DNA of 50,561 bases, from the NCBI GenBank assembly GCA_019119685.1, contig DWWN01000015.1:1-50561 (forward strand), read 5' to 3'. The notes under the pieces were generated by a model, which was not told the DNA's origin, made no database searches, and was given only the letters and a program-made list of their open reading frames with translations. Positions within the stretch are counted from its first letter, which is position 1, and every line of letters begins with the position of its first letter. This stretch comes from Candidatus Faecalibacterium faecigallinarum. GTDB lineage: Bacteria; Bacillota; Clostridia; Oscillospirales; Ruminococcaceae. Of this stretch, positions 41,150-49,042 are shown piece by piece. The position numbers were made by a program, and so were the translations under genes.

Positions 41150-41408
41150 GAAACGTTTGGAACGACAGGAACGTTTGGAACGTTTTTGCGATGGGGAACG
41201 ATGGGAACGAAACGCCGTTCGTTCCTACCGTTCCTATCGTTTCCATCGTTTCTTTCGTTCCAATCGTTTCTACCGTTAGAAACGTTCCTATCGTTCTTTT
41301 CGTTCCTACCGTTCCTGCCGTTAGAATCGTTCCAATCGTTCCTAACGTTCCTTTCGTTCCATACCGGAAAAACGTTCCCGTCGTTCCTGTCGTTTCAGGC
41401 GTTCCTGA
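41150..41408. repeat. 9-bp-unit array 1 (left of fucO)
   Basis: About seven units of GGAACGNNN run up to the centre (41211-41222). The orientation then flips to about 21 units of CGTTCCNNN with exact 9-bp phase. CGTT is nearly invariant, the next two bases are mostly CC or TC, and the last three vary. It starts 15 bases after the rhaD stop and joins R3. Confidence 0.9.
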
Positions 41409-41414
41409 GAGCAC

Positions 41415-41650
41415 CCCTCTCAGTCTCGCCGCCCTGACGGGCGTCTCGCCAGCTCTCCCGCGGGGAGAGCCAAGTGTACGTGCGTCAATCAAGGCAAAAC
41501 GGAGTGGTAAGGCGAGGCTGTGAGCAAGTGTGCCTTACCACTCCTTGGCCGCCACCCACGGGCGTGCTCTTGCCTCCCCCGTGGGGGAGGTGGCGCGGCG
41601 CTTCAGCGCCGTGACGGAGAGGGCACCCGTCCGCCGCGCCTGAGAGGGAA
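41415..41650. repeat. fold-back element R3 (left of fucO)
   Basis: CCCTCTC (41415-41421) to GAGAGGG (41617-41623), with a terminal extension ending TGAGAGGG (41641-41648). Internal hairpins include GTGGTAAGGC/GCCTTACCAC and GCGGCGCTTCAGCGCCG. Its junction with array 1 is the same as the junction of R4 with array 2. Confidence 0.9.
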
Positions 41651-41663
41651 TAGACCCCGCACC

Positions 41664-41684
41664 AAAGGGCCGGTTGGTCCTTTT
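41664..41684 (+). terminator. terminator-like hairpin directly before fucO
   Basis: AAAGGGCC-GGTT-GGTCCTTT stem (one G-U) ending in TTTT, 30 bases upstream of the fucO start. It could end rhaD transcripts or act as a leader element; no clear fucO promoter lies after it. Confidence 0.6.
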
Positions 41685-41713
41685 AGATTGCATAAAGCAA
41701 AGGAGACACTACT

Positions 41714-42862
41714 ATGGCTGACCGCATTGTACTGAACACCATCTCTTACCACGGCCACGGCGCGATCGAGAACATCGTGCCCGAGCTGACCGCGCGGGGC
41801 TACCAGAAGGCTTTTGTCTGCTCGGACCCTGACCTGATCCGCTTCGGCGTGACCGGCAAGGTCACTGCCCTGCTGGACGCCGCGGGCTTTGCCTACGCTG
41901 TGTACAGCGAGATCAAGCCCAACCCCACCATCCAGAACGTCCAGGACGGCGTGGCGGCCTTCCAGGCTGCCGGGGCCGACTGCATCGTGGCCATCGGCGG
42001 CGGCTCGGCCATGGACACCGCCAAGGCCATCGGCATCATCATCAATAACCCCGAGTTTGCCGATGTGCGCTCGCTGGAGGGCGTCGCCCCCACCAAGAAG
42101 CACGCGGTGTTCACCATTGCTGTGCCCACCACCGCAGGCACCGCCGCCGAGGTGACCATCAACTACGTCATCACCGACGTGGAGAAGAAGCGCAAGTTCG
42201 TCTGCGTGGACACCAACGACATCCCCGAGATCGCCGTGGTGGACCCCGACATGATGGCCTCCATGCCCAAGGGCCTGACCGCCGCCACCGGCATGGACGC
42301 CCTGACCCATGCCATTGAGGGCTACATCACCAAGGGCCACTGCACCATCAGCGATATGTTCCACCTGGAGGCCATCCGGCTCATCAGCCGCAGCCTGCGC
42401 GGCGCTGTCCAGAACACCCCCGAAGGCCGCGAGGGCATGGCCCTGGGCCAGTACATCGCAGGCATGGGCTTCTCCAATGTGGGCCTGGGCATCGTGCACA
42501 GCATGGCCCACGGCCTGTCGGCCCTGTACGACACCCCCCACGGCGTGGCCTGCGCCATCCTGCTGCCGGTGGGCCTGGAGTACAATAAGGGCGTCGCGGG
42601 CCAGCGCTACCGCGCCATCGGCGAGGCCATGGGCGTGATGGACATCGCCCGCATGACCGACGCCGAGGCCGCCGACGCCACCATCGCCGCCGTCAAGCAG
42701 CTGTCGGCCGACGTGGGCATCCCCGCTAACCTCGCGGGCATCCTCAAGGAGGAGGACATCCCCTTCCTGGCCGAAAGCGCTTACGCCGACGCCTGCCGTC
42801 CCGGCAACCCCCGCGACACCAGCGTGGAGGAGATCGTCGAGCTGTACCGCAGCCAGCTGTAA
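41714..42862 (+). CDS. fucO: lactaldehyde reductase / 1,2-propanediol dehydrogenase (iron alcohol dehydrogenase)
   Basis: The 382-residue group III alcohol dehydrogenase has IGGGSAMDTAKAIGII (about 95-110) and PTTAGTAAEVTINYV (about 139). Metal ligands lie in GMDALTHAIEGY (Asp, His about 194-205) and SMAHGLSALYDTPHG (His about 262 and 276). It reduces L-lactaldehyde from the RhaD reaction to propanediol, restoring NAD. AAAGGAG precedes ATG. The gene is enclosed by a large inverted repeat (R3/array 1 and R4/array 2). Confidence 0.95.
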   Translation: MADRIVLNTISYHGHGAIENIVPELTARGYQKAFVCSDPDLIRFGVTGKVTALLDAAGFAYAVYSEIKPNPTIQNVQDGVAAFQAAGADCIVAIGGGSAMDTAKAIGIIINNPEFADVRSLEGVAPTKKHAVFTIAVPTTAGTAAEVTINYVITDVEKKRKFVCVDTNDIPEIAVVDPDMMASMPKGLTAATGMDALTHAIEGYITKGHCTISDMFHLEAIRLISRSLRGAVQNTPEGREGMALGQYIAGMGFSNVGLGIVHSMAHGLSALYDTPHGVACAILLPVGLEYNKGVAGQRYRAIGEAMGVMDIARMTDAEAADATIAAVKQLSADVGIPANLAGILKEEDIPFLAESAYADACRPGNPRDTSVEEIVELYRSQL

Positions 42863-42903
42863 CCCTGCCCGCTGCGCCTGCGCAGCCCTGATGCAAACCC
42901 TGA

Positions 42904-42931
42904 GCCCCCGTCCAGAAGGATGGGGGCTTTT
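42904..42931 (+). terminator. terminator after fucO
   Basis: 10-bp stem GCCCCCGTCC/GGATGGGGGC with loop AGAA, followed by TTTT. Confidence 0.92.
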
Positions 42932-42939
42932 GGCATTCC

Positions 42940-43174
42940 TGTCAGGCACGCCTGCCGGTTGCCCTCTCCGTCACAGTCCGCTCGCGCGTCCTGTGCCACC
43001 TCCCCCACCGGGGGAGGCAAGAGCACGCCCGTGGGTGGCGGCCAAGAGGTGGTAAGGCAAACTTGCTCACAGCTTTGCCTTACAGTGCAGTTTACCATAA
43101 TTGACGCACGTACACTTGGCTCCCCCCGCGGGGGAGCTGTCGAGACGCCCGTCAGGGCGGCGAGACTGAGAGGG
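42940..43174. repeat. fold-back element R4 (right of fucO)
   Basis: CCCTCTC (42962-42968) to GAGAGGG (43168-43174), in inverted orientation relative to R3. Its interior is almost the reverse complement of R1. It passes directly into array 2. Confidence 0.92.
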
Positions 43175-43184
43175 GTGCTCTCAG

Positions 43185-43404
43185 GCACGCCTGAAACGAA
43201 AGGAACGAAAGGAACGTTAGGAACGATTGGAACGATTCTAACGGCAGGAACGAAAAGAACGAAAGGAACGTTTCTAACGATAGAAACGATTGGAACGAAA
43301 AGAACGAAAGGAACGTTTCTAACGGTAGGAACGAACGGCGTTTCGTTCCCATCGTTCCCCATCGCAAAAACGTTCCAAACGTTCCTGCCGTTCCAAACGT
43401 TCCG
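43185..43404. repeat. 9-bp-unit array 2 (right of fucO), inverted relative to array 1
   Basis: About 16 units of GGAACGNNN in 9-bp phase run up to a flip at about 43332-43343, then about seven units of CGTTCCNNN. It is homologous to the reverse complement of array 1, with fewer units and many single-base differences. The flip region is nearly identical in both. Confidence 0.9.
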
Positions 43405-43435
43405 GGGGCAGGGGCCCCGGCCGGACGGGTGGGTG

Positions 43436-43464
43436 TTGACAAACCGGACGAAACCTGCTATCTT
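43436..43464 (+). promoter_or_regulatory. sigma-A promoter of the T-box/valS transcript
   Basis: TTGACA (43436-43441), 17 bp, TATCTT (43459-43464). The first T-box stem begins about 15-20 bases after the expected start site. It lies 32 bp after array 2. Confidence 0.85.
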
Positions 43465-43483
43465 TAATCTGTCTCAAATGCGA

Positions 43484-43746
43484 TGAGGGAGAGTGCGCGC
43501 CGCTGCGGGCCCTTGCAGAGAGCCGGGCCGGGTGAAAGCCGGCAGGGCCTCGCGGCGTGCTGTCGCTCCAGAGCAGGGCAGGTGAGGGGTCAGGGCCGCA
43601 GGCGCTGGCCGGGCAGCCTGCCCCGGATGGCCCCACGTTACCGGGGCGTCAAGGGGCGCCCGCCAGGACGGAGGGCGCAATATGGGTGGTACCGCGGCTT
43701 TTGGATCATGACAGCCGTCCCATGGTGGTTCCGTGGGGCGGCTTTT
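43484..43746 (+). ncRNA. T-box leader of valS
   Basis: The conserved T-box TGGGTGGTACCGCGG lies at 43683-43697. It is followed by a terminator whose stem GCCGTCCCA/TGGGGCGGC (43714-43742) ends in TTTT. Stem I starts near GATGAGGGAGAGTGC. GTC at 43562-43564 lies in the expected specifier bulge, opposite GCGCCGC/GCGGCGT, and matches valine. Uncharged tRNA-Val should stabilise the antiterminator and switch on valS. Confidence 0.92.
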
Positions 43747-43776
43747 CCTGTCCCCACCAGATTCAGGAGGTATTCA

Positions 43777-46479
43777 ATGAAAGAACTTGCTAAACAGTAC
43801 GACCCCAGCCAGGTGGAGGACCGTATCTACCAGTTCTGGCTGGACGGCGGCTATTTCCACGCCAAAGCCGACCCGGACAAAAAGCCCTACACCATCGTCA
43901 TGCCGCCCCCGAACGTCACCGGGCAGCTGCACATGGGCCACGCCGTGGACAACACCATGCAGGATATCCTCATCCGCCACAAGCGGATGCAGGGCTACGC
44001 GGCGCTGTGGGTGCCCGGCACCGACCACGCATCCATCGCCACCGAGGCCAAGGTGGTGGAGGCCATGGCCAAAGAGGGCCTGACCAAGGAGATGGTGGGC
44101 CGGGACGGTTTCCTCGAGCGCGCCTGGGACTGGAAGAACCGCTTTGGCAGCCGCATCGTCAGCCAGCTGAAAAAGCTGGGCAGCAGCTGCGACTGGGAGC
44201 GGGAGCGCTTTACCATGGACGAGGGCTGCTCGGACGCCGTGCGGGAAGTGTTCGTCCGCCTGTACGACCAGGGCCTGATCTACCGGGGCAACCGGATGGT
44301 CAACTGGTGCCCCCACTGCAACACCTCCATCTCGGACGCCGAGGTCGAGTACGCCGAGCAGGACGGCCACTTCTGGCACCTGCTGTACCCGGTCAAGGAG
44401 ACCGGCGAGATGCTGGAGCTGGCCACCACCCGCCCCGAGACCATGCTGGGCGACACCGCCGTGGCCATCAACCCCGACGACCCCCGCTACGCCCACCTGC
44501 ACGGCTGCCATGTCATCCTGCCGCTGCTGAACAAGGAGATCCCCATCGTCTGCGACGAGCACGCCGACATGACCAAGGGCACCGGCGTGGTCAAGATCAC
44601 CCCCGCCCACGACCCCAACGACTTTGAGGTGGGCCTGCGGCACGACCTGCCCATCGTGCGGGTGTTCACCTACGACGGCCACATGACCGGCAAGGCGGAC
44701 AAGGAAGCCGCCGACGCCCTGTTCGCCGCGGGCAAGAACACCGTCAACGAGCCCCATGTGCTGGACTGCGGCAAGTACGCCGGCATGACCACCATGGAAG
44801 CCCGCAAGGCCATCGTGGCCGACCTCGAGGCGGGCGGCTACCTCAAATCGGTCGAGCCCCTCAAGCACGAGGTGGGCAGCTGCTACCGCTGCCACACCAC
44901 CATCGAGCCCATGGTCTCGAAACAGTGGTTCGTCAAGATGGAGCCCCTGGCCAAGCCTGCCATCGAGGCGGTGGAACAGGGCCGCATCCGCTTTGTGCCC
45001 GAGCGCTTCACCAAAAACTATATGAACTGGATGAAGAACACCCGGGACTGGTGCATCAGCCGCCAGCTGTGGTGGGGCCACCAGATCCCCGCCTGGTACT
45101 GCGATGAATGCGGCGAGACGGTGGTGGCCAAAGAGGCCCCCGCCGCCTGCCCCAAGTGCGGCTGCACCCACCTCACCCGCGACCCCGACACCCTGGACAC
45201 CTGGTTCTCGTCGGCGCTGTGGCCCTTCAGCACCCTGGGCTGGCCCAACCAGACCGAGGACCTCAGCTATTTCTACCCCACCGACACCCTCGTCACCGGC
45301 TACGACATCATCGGCTTCTGGGTCAGCCGGATGATCTTCTCGGGCCTGGCCTACACCGGCAAAGCGCCCTTCCACACCGTGTGCATCCACGGCATCGTGC
45401 GGGACAGCCAGGGCCGCAAGATGTCCAAATCCCTGGGCAACGGCATCGACCCGCTGGAGGTCATCGCCCAGTACGGCGCCGACGCGCTGCGCTTCATGCT
45501 GGTGGACGGCTCCACCCCGGGCAACGATATGCGCTACAGCGAAAAGAAGGTGGAGGCCGCCCGCAACTTTGCCAACAAGCTGTGGAACGCCACCCGCTTT
45601 GTGCTGATGAACCTGCCCGAGGACTTTGTCCCCGGCCTGCCCGGCGCCGCCGCGCTGGACATGAGCGACAAGTGGGTGCTGACCAAGCTCGGCCAGACCG
45701 CCGCCGCCATGACCGACAACCTCGACCACTACGAGCTGGGCCTGGCCGCCGCCAAGATCAACGCCTTTATCTGGGACGTGTACTGCGACTGGTTCATCGA
45801 GATCGCCAAGCCCCGCCTGAACTCGGGCGACGCGGTCCAGGCCGACACCGCCCGCCGGGTGCTGGTGTATGTGCTGAGCGAGGCGCTCAAGCTGCTGCAT
45901 CCCTTCATGCCCTTCATCACCGAGGAGCTGTACCAGGCGCTGCCCGGCAGCGGCGAGACCATCATGACCGCCGCCTGGCCCACCGCCGACCCCGCCCGCA
46001 GCTGGCCCGAGGAGGAAGAAGCCTTTGAAAAGGTGATGGACTACATCAAGGCCGTGCGCACCATGCGCACCGAGATGAACGTCCATCCGGCCAAGCGCAC
46101 CAGCATGGTCATCGAGACGGCCGACCCCGCCCCCTTCCAGAAGGCGCAGGTGTATCTGGCCAAGTTCGCCTTTGCCACCGACGTGTCCTTCACCGCCTGC
46201 TACGAGGGCAGCACCGAGGGCATGGTCCAGGTGTCCACCCACGCGGCCCGGGGCTTCATCCCCATGATGGAGCTGATCGACCGCGACAAGGAGCTGGCCC
46301 GCCTCGAAAAGGAGAAGGCCAAGGCCGAAAAGGAGCTGGCCATGTTCCAAAAGCAGCTGGCCAACCCCAAGTTCGTCGAAAAGGCCCCCGCCGCCCTGGT
46401 GGAGGAGACCCGCGCCAAGGCCGCCCGCAGCCAGGATAAGCTGGCCAACATCGAGCAGAGCATCCGCGCCCTGGGCTAA
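43777..46479 (+). CDS. valS: valyl-tRNA synthetase
   Basis: The 900-residue class I synthetase has the HIGH-type motif HMGH (52-55) after PPPNVTGQL, an editing domain with TTRPETMLGDTAVA and CDEHADMTKGTGVVKITPAHDPND, and KMSKS near 548. The C-terminal coiled-coil (about 830-900) is typical of ValRS. AGGAGG lies six bases before ATG 43777. The frame remains open back through the T-box leader, but that part is RNA structure, not protein. Confidence 0.98.
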   Translation: MKELAKQYDPSQVEDRIYQFWLDGGYFHAKADPDKKPYTIVMPPPNVTGQLHMGHAVDNTMQDILIRHKRMQGYAALWVPGTDHASIATEAKVVEAMAKEGLTKEMVGRDGFLERAWDWKNRFGSRIVSQLKKLGSSCDWERERFTMDEGCSDAVREVFVRLYDQGLIYRGNRMVNWCPHCNTSISDAEVEYAEQDGHFWHLLYPVKETGEMLELATTRPETMLGDTAVAINPDDPRYAHLHGCHVILPLLNKEIPIVCDEHADMTKGTGVVKITPAHDPNDFEVGLRHDLPIVRVFTYDGHMTGKADKEAADALFAAGKNTVNEPHVLDCGKYAGMTTMEARKAIVADLEAGGYLKSVEPLKHEVGSCYRCHTTIEPMVSKQWFVKMEPLAKPAIEAVEQGRIRFVPERFTKNYMNWMKNTRDWCISRQLWWGHQIPAWYCDECGETVVAKEAPAACPKCGCTHLTRDPDTLDTWFSSALWPFSTLGWPNQTEDLSYFYPTDTLVTGYDIIGFWVSRMIFSGLAYTGKAPFHTVCIHGIVRDSQGRKMSKSLGNGIDPLEVIAQYGADALRFMLVDGSTPGNDMRYSEKKVEAARNFANKLWNATRFVLMNLPEDFVPGLPGAAALDMSDKWVLTKLGQTAAAMTDNLDHYELGLAAAKINAFIWDVYCDWFIEIAKPRLNSGDAVQADTARRVLVYVLSEALKLLHPFMPFITEELYQALPGSGETIMTAAWPTADPARSWPEEEEAFEKVMDYIKAVRTMRTEMNVHPAKRTSMVIETADPAPFQKAQVYLAKFAFATDVSFTACYEGSTEGMVQVSTHAARGFIPMMELIDRDKELARLEKEKAKAEKELAMFQKQLANPKFVEKAPAALVEETRAKAARSQDKLANIEQSIRALG

Positions 46480-46488
46480 AAAGGGGAG

Positions 46489-47001
46489 GTGGACAGCATC
46501 AACCGCAATTACCGTATCTATTCCGTTTTGCAGTTCGTCCTGGCGGTGGCTATTTTTGGGACGGTCTGCTTCATCTTCTCCAACTCGATGCAGACGGGGA
46601 TGGATTCTTCCATCGCCAGCCAGGCCGTGCAGGACTTTTTGCAGGGCCTGCTGCGGCGGCTGGGCCACCCGGGGGCGGCCGCCCGCCTGACCGAGCACAT
46701 GGTGCGCAAGGCGGCCCACTTCTGCGAGTATATGCTGGAAGGCTTCCTTCTGCTGCTGGGGGTCCGGCTGTTCAGCCCCAGGCTGCGCTATCTCAGCTGG
46801 CCGGCCCTGCTGGGCCTGCTCACCGCCCTGTGCGACGAGACCATCCAGCTGTTCTACGCCGGCCGGGGCAGCAGCGTCACCGACGTGTGGATCGACTTTG
46901 CCGGCGTCGTCACCGGCATGGCCGCCGCCCTGGCGGTGTCGGCCGTGCTGGGGGCCCTGTTCCGCCCCCGCCGCCGCGAGGAATCCCGCGGGAGGCACTA
47001 G
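46489..47001 (+). CDS. VanZ-family membrane protein
   Basis: The 170-residue protein has four hydrophobic segments, with FIFSNSMQTG near 30, MVRKAAHFCEYMLEGFLLLL (about 71-90) and the VanZ signature DETIQLFYAGRGSSVTDVWIDFAGV (about 116-140). The role is unknown; VanZ itself gives low-level teicoplanin resistance. The assigned start GTG 46489 sits inside the GGGGAGG sequence, so the true start may be a nearby rare codon; the first possible TTG is codon 15. The stop codon directly abuts R5. Confidence 0.85.
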   Translation: MDSINRNYRIYSVLQFVLAVAIFGTVCFIFSNSMQTGMDSSIASQAVQDFLQGLLRRLGHPGAAARLTEHMVRKAAHFCEYMLEGFLLLLGVRLFSPRLRYLSWPALLGLLTALCDETIQLFYAGRGSSVTDVWIDFAGVVTGMAAALAVSAVLGALFRPRRREESRGRH

Positions 47002-47327
47002 CCCTCTCCGTCACGGCGCTGAAGCGCCGCGCCACCTCCCCCGTAAACGTGGGAGGCAGTAGCCTACAGGTTACGTTTAGGCTCTCCCGCGTGCGGGGGC
47101 ACGAACAGCGACCGCGTCCAGTGGACGAAACAGGGAGCTGTGAGTGGCGCAGCGCTCCGGTTTTTGCAAGCGCCCACTGCGGCGCGCCGCAAAAATCGGC
47201 TAAGCGCAAGAGGGGCTGTCGAGACGCCCGTCAGGGCGGCGAGACTGAGAGGGCCAGAGGGCCGCGCAAACGCATCCTGCGGAGAGAGGGCGACCGCCCG
47301 CACCTGCACCCCCAGAAAGGAGCAACT
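47002..47327. repeat. fold-back element R5 with a nested palindromic element; rest of the gap empty
   Basis: CCCTCTC (47002-47008) to GAGAGGG (47247-47253) bound a 252-bp element with terminal hairpins GCGCTGAAGCGC and GACGCCCGTCAGGGCGGCGAG. Its middle is replaced by palindromic element P (47109-47213). The remaining 70 bases up to the next start hold only its ribosome-binding site. No gene is visible. Confidence 0.9.
47109..47213 (+). repeat. palindromic element P, copy 2 (nested in R5)
   Basis: It aligns without gaps to 298-402. The hairpin arms are CCGGTTTTTGC and GCAAAAATCGG; the inner stem is GCGCC/GGCGC instead of GCGGG/CCCGC, so both sides changed together. Confidence 0.85.
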
Positions 47328-48614
47328 ATGCCCATCCAAACCATCCTGGAGGCGGACGAGTTTTTCGCCTCTCTGCCGGACGGCCCCGACCCCATTGCGG
47401 ACTTTGCCGCCGCGCTGCCGCCGGCCGGGACCGTGGAATACATCCCGGTGGCCGGCACGGCGGGCAAGACGGCGACAGCCAGCCTGACCGCCGGCATCCT
47501 CACCGCCGCGGGCTTTTGCACCGGGCTGTATAAGGCCGGGGCCGGGCCGCTGTCCGACCGCATCCTGGTGGACGGTGCGCCCCTTGCGCCGGGCTCTGCC
47601 GCCGCCGGGGCCTACCTGGACGCCGCCGGCAACATCCTGGAAAACACCCTGCTCAACCGCCCCGCCGCCGAGCTGGCGGCCGCCTGCGCCTGCTTTGAGG
47701 CGGCGGGCTGCCGCTTCGCCGTAGTGGAAACGGGGGACGGGGCGCTGGCTTCGGCCCTGCCCGCCGTGCCCGCCTGCGCCGTCACCCACATCGGGCCGGA
47801 CGGCTCGGGCCGCAGCATCGAGCGGCTGGCCCACGACGCGGCCGCCGTCATGCGGCAGGGCACTGTCTGCGTCACTGCGCCCGGCCAGCCCAAAGCGGCC
47901 CTGACCGAGATCATCGTGGCCGCCGGCAAGGCGGACTGCGAGCTGGTGGTCCCCGAGGAAGAGGACATCACCTTCCCCGAAGAAGGGGAGGACGCCAGGG
48001 TGGATTACGGCGGCTACGAGGTGCCCCCGGCCTTCCCGGGCTACCACGCCGCCTGCAACGCCGCCATCGCGGTGGAGCTGGCCCTGGCCCTCTGGCGCAA
48101 GGGCTTCGACATCCCCGACGAAGCCATCCTGTCGGCGCTGGCTGCCGCCCAGAACCTTTCCAGCATCCGCATCCTGTCCCAGCAGCCGCTGGTCGTTCTG
48201 GATGCCTGCCGCACCCCCCAGCAGGCTGCGGCGCTGCTGCGCGTGCTGCAAAACGCGCAGGTGCGCGGCCTGTCCGCCGTGGTGGGCCTGGAAACGGTGC
48301 AGGGCGCAGAGGCTTTCTTCTCCACCCTGGAGAGCGGCCAGCCGCCCGAACCTTCCCCCAAAGACCGCTCCGAGATGCCCGGCATGGGGGAGGGAGGCCC
48401 CATCGAACGGCTGTTCGTCACCGTGCCGCCGGGAGCGGACCCCGCCCTGGCCCAGACCCTGGCGGATGCCGCCCGTTTCCACTTTGAGGTGGAGGTCTGT
48501 CCCAGCCTGCCCGAAGCGCTGGACGCTGCCCGCGCCGCGAGCAGCCGCGGCCTGCTGGTCTGCGGCAGCGAGGCGCTGGCCCTGGCCGCCGGCCGCCTGC
48601 TGGCAGAAGGCTGA
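47328..48614 (+). CDS. FolC-like Mur-ligase-fold protein with degenerate ATP and catalytic motifs
   Basis: The 428-residue protein follows valS, the usual place of folC in Firmicutes, and has the same domain order. Its P-loop reads GTAGKTAT (about 43-50) where FolC has GTNGKGS. The stretch after it (SLTAGILTAAGFCTGLYKAG) parallels the FolC helix, but the SPHL substrate motif is missing. THIGPDGSGRSIERLAHDAA replaces the NIGLDH...EKAGI region, losing the metal/carbamylated Lys positions. It may have lost folylpolyglutamate synthase activity or taken another role. AAAGGAG precedes ATG 47328. Confidence 0.7.
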   Translation: MPIQTILEADEFFASLPDGPDPIADFAAALPPAGTVEYIPVAGTAGKTATASLTAGILTAAGFCTGLYKAGAGPLSDRILVDGAPLAPGSAAAGAYLDAAGNILENTLLNRPAAELAAACACFEAAGCRFAVVETGDGALASALPAVPACAVTHIGPDGSGRSIERLAHDAAAVMRQGTVCVTAPGQPKAALTEIIVAAGKADCELVVPEEEDITFPEEGEDARVDYGGYEVPPAFPGYHAACNAAIAVELALALWRKGFDIPDEAILSALAAAQNLSSIRILSQQPLVVLDACRTPQQAAALLRVLQNAQVRGLSAVVGLETVQGAEAFFSTLESGQPPEPSPKDRSEMPGMGEGGPIERLFVTVPPGADPALAQTLADAARFHFEVEVCPSLPEALDAARAASSRGLLVCGSEALALAAGRLLAEG

Positions 48615-48650
48615 GGGCTTCGACACCCTTTTCTAAAAATTCACAGGCTT

Positions 48651-48692
48651 GTCCCGTATACTCTTTCTTAGTTAGAGTGTACGGGACTTTTT
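48651..48692 (+). terminator. strong terminator between the folC-like gene and spoIIAA
   Basis: 14-bp stem GTCCCGTATACTCT/AGAGTGTACGGGAC (one G-U), 9-base loop, then TTTTTG. It ends only 30 bases before spoIIAA. It contains TATACT in its left arm, so a promoter overlapping it is possible. Confidence 0.85.
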
Positions 48693-48721
48693 GTTTGTCG
48701 CAGGCAAAGGAGCGTGAAAGG

Positions 48722-49042
48722 ATGGCAAACGTGAGTTTCAGCGCGGCAGGGGACACCCTCTACGCCTATCTGAGCGGGGAGATCGACCACGACGCGGCCC
48801 AGGACCTCCGCCTGGCTTTGGACGACGCCCTGGTCAGCCGCAGCCCCCGCACCCTGGTGCTGGATTTTGCCGGGGTGGGGTTTATGGATTCGTCGGGGGT
48901 GGGGCTCATCCTGGGCCGCCAGCGGCGGGCGCAGGCGTTGGGGGGCAGCGTCCGGGTCCAGCACGCCCCCCGCCAGCTGCGCCGGGTGCTGGACCTGGCC
49001 CGAATCCCCTGTACGGCCCAAGAAGGAGGTAACCAGCCGTGA
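48722..49042 (+). CDS. spoIIAA: anti-anti-sigma factor SpoIIAA
   Basis: The 106-residue STAS-domain protein has FMDSSGVGLILGRQ, with Ser57/Ser58 at the position phosphorylated by SpoIIAB in Bacillus. In the forespore, unphosphorylated SpoIIAA frees SigF from SpoIIAB. AAAGGAG and AAAGG lie upstream of ATG 48722. It is the first gene of the operon; I could not identify a clear sigma-H promoter in the short gap behind the terminator. Confidence 0.95.
   Translation: MANVSFSAAGDTLYAYLSGEIDHDAAQDLRLALDDALVSRSPRTLVLDFAGVGFMDSSGVGLILGRQRRAQALGGSVRVQHAPRQLRRVLDLARIPCTAQEGGNQP

Noticed and set aside
41064-41492. Minus-strand frame over array 1 encoding tripeptide repeats (GTx), and plus-strand frame with VPx repeats
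   Set aside because: The 9-bp unit gives open frames by its length alone. There is no ribosome-binding site, array copies differ freely at all positions, and both strands are equally open.
41150-43404. CRISPR array
   Set aside because: The repeat unit is 9 bp with no spacers of constant length and no cas genes. The arrays are simple-sequence-like and inverted.
43483-43776. N-terminal extension of the valS frame by 98 codons
   Set aside because: The region is the T-box leader with specifier, T-box sequence and terminator. A proper ribosome-binding site and the normal ValRS start lie at 43777.
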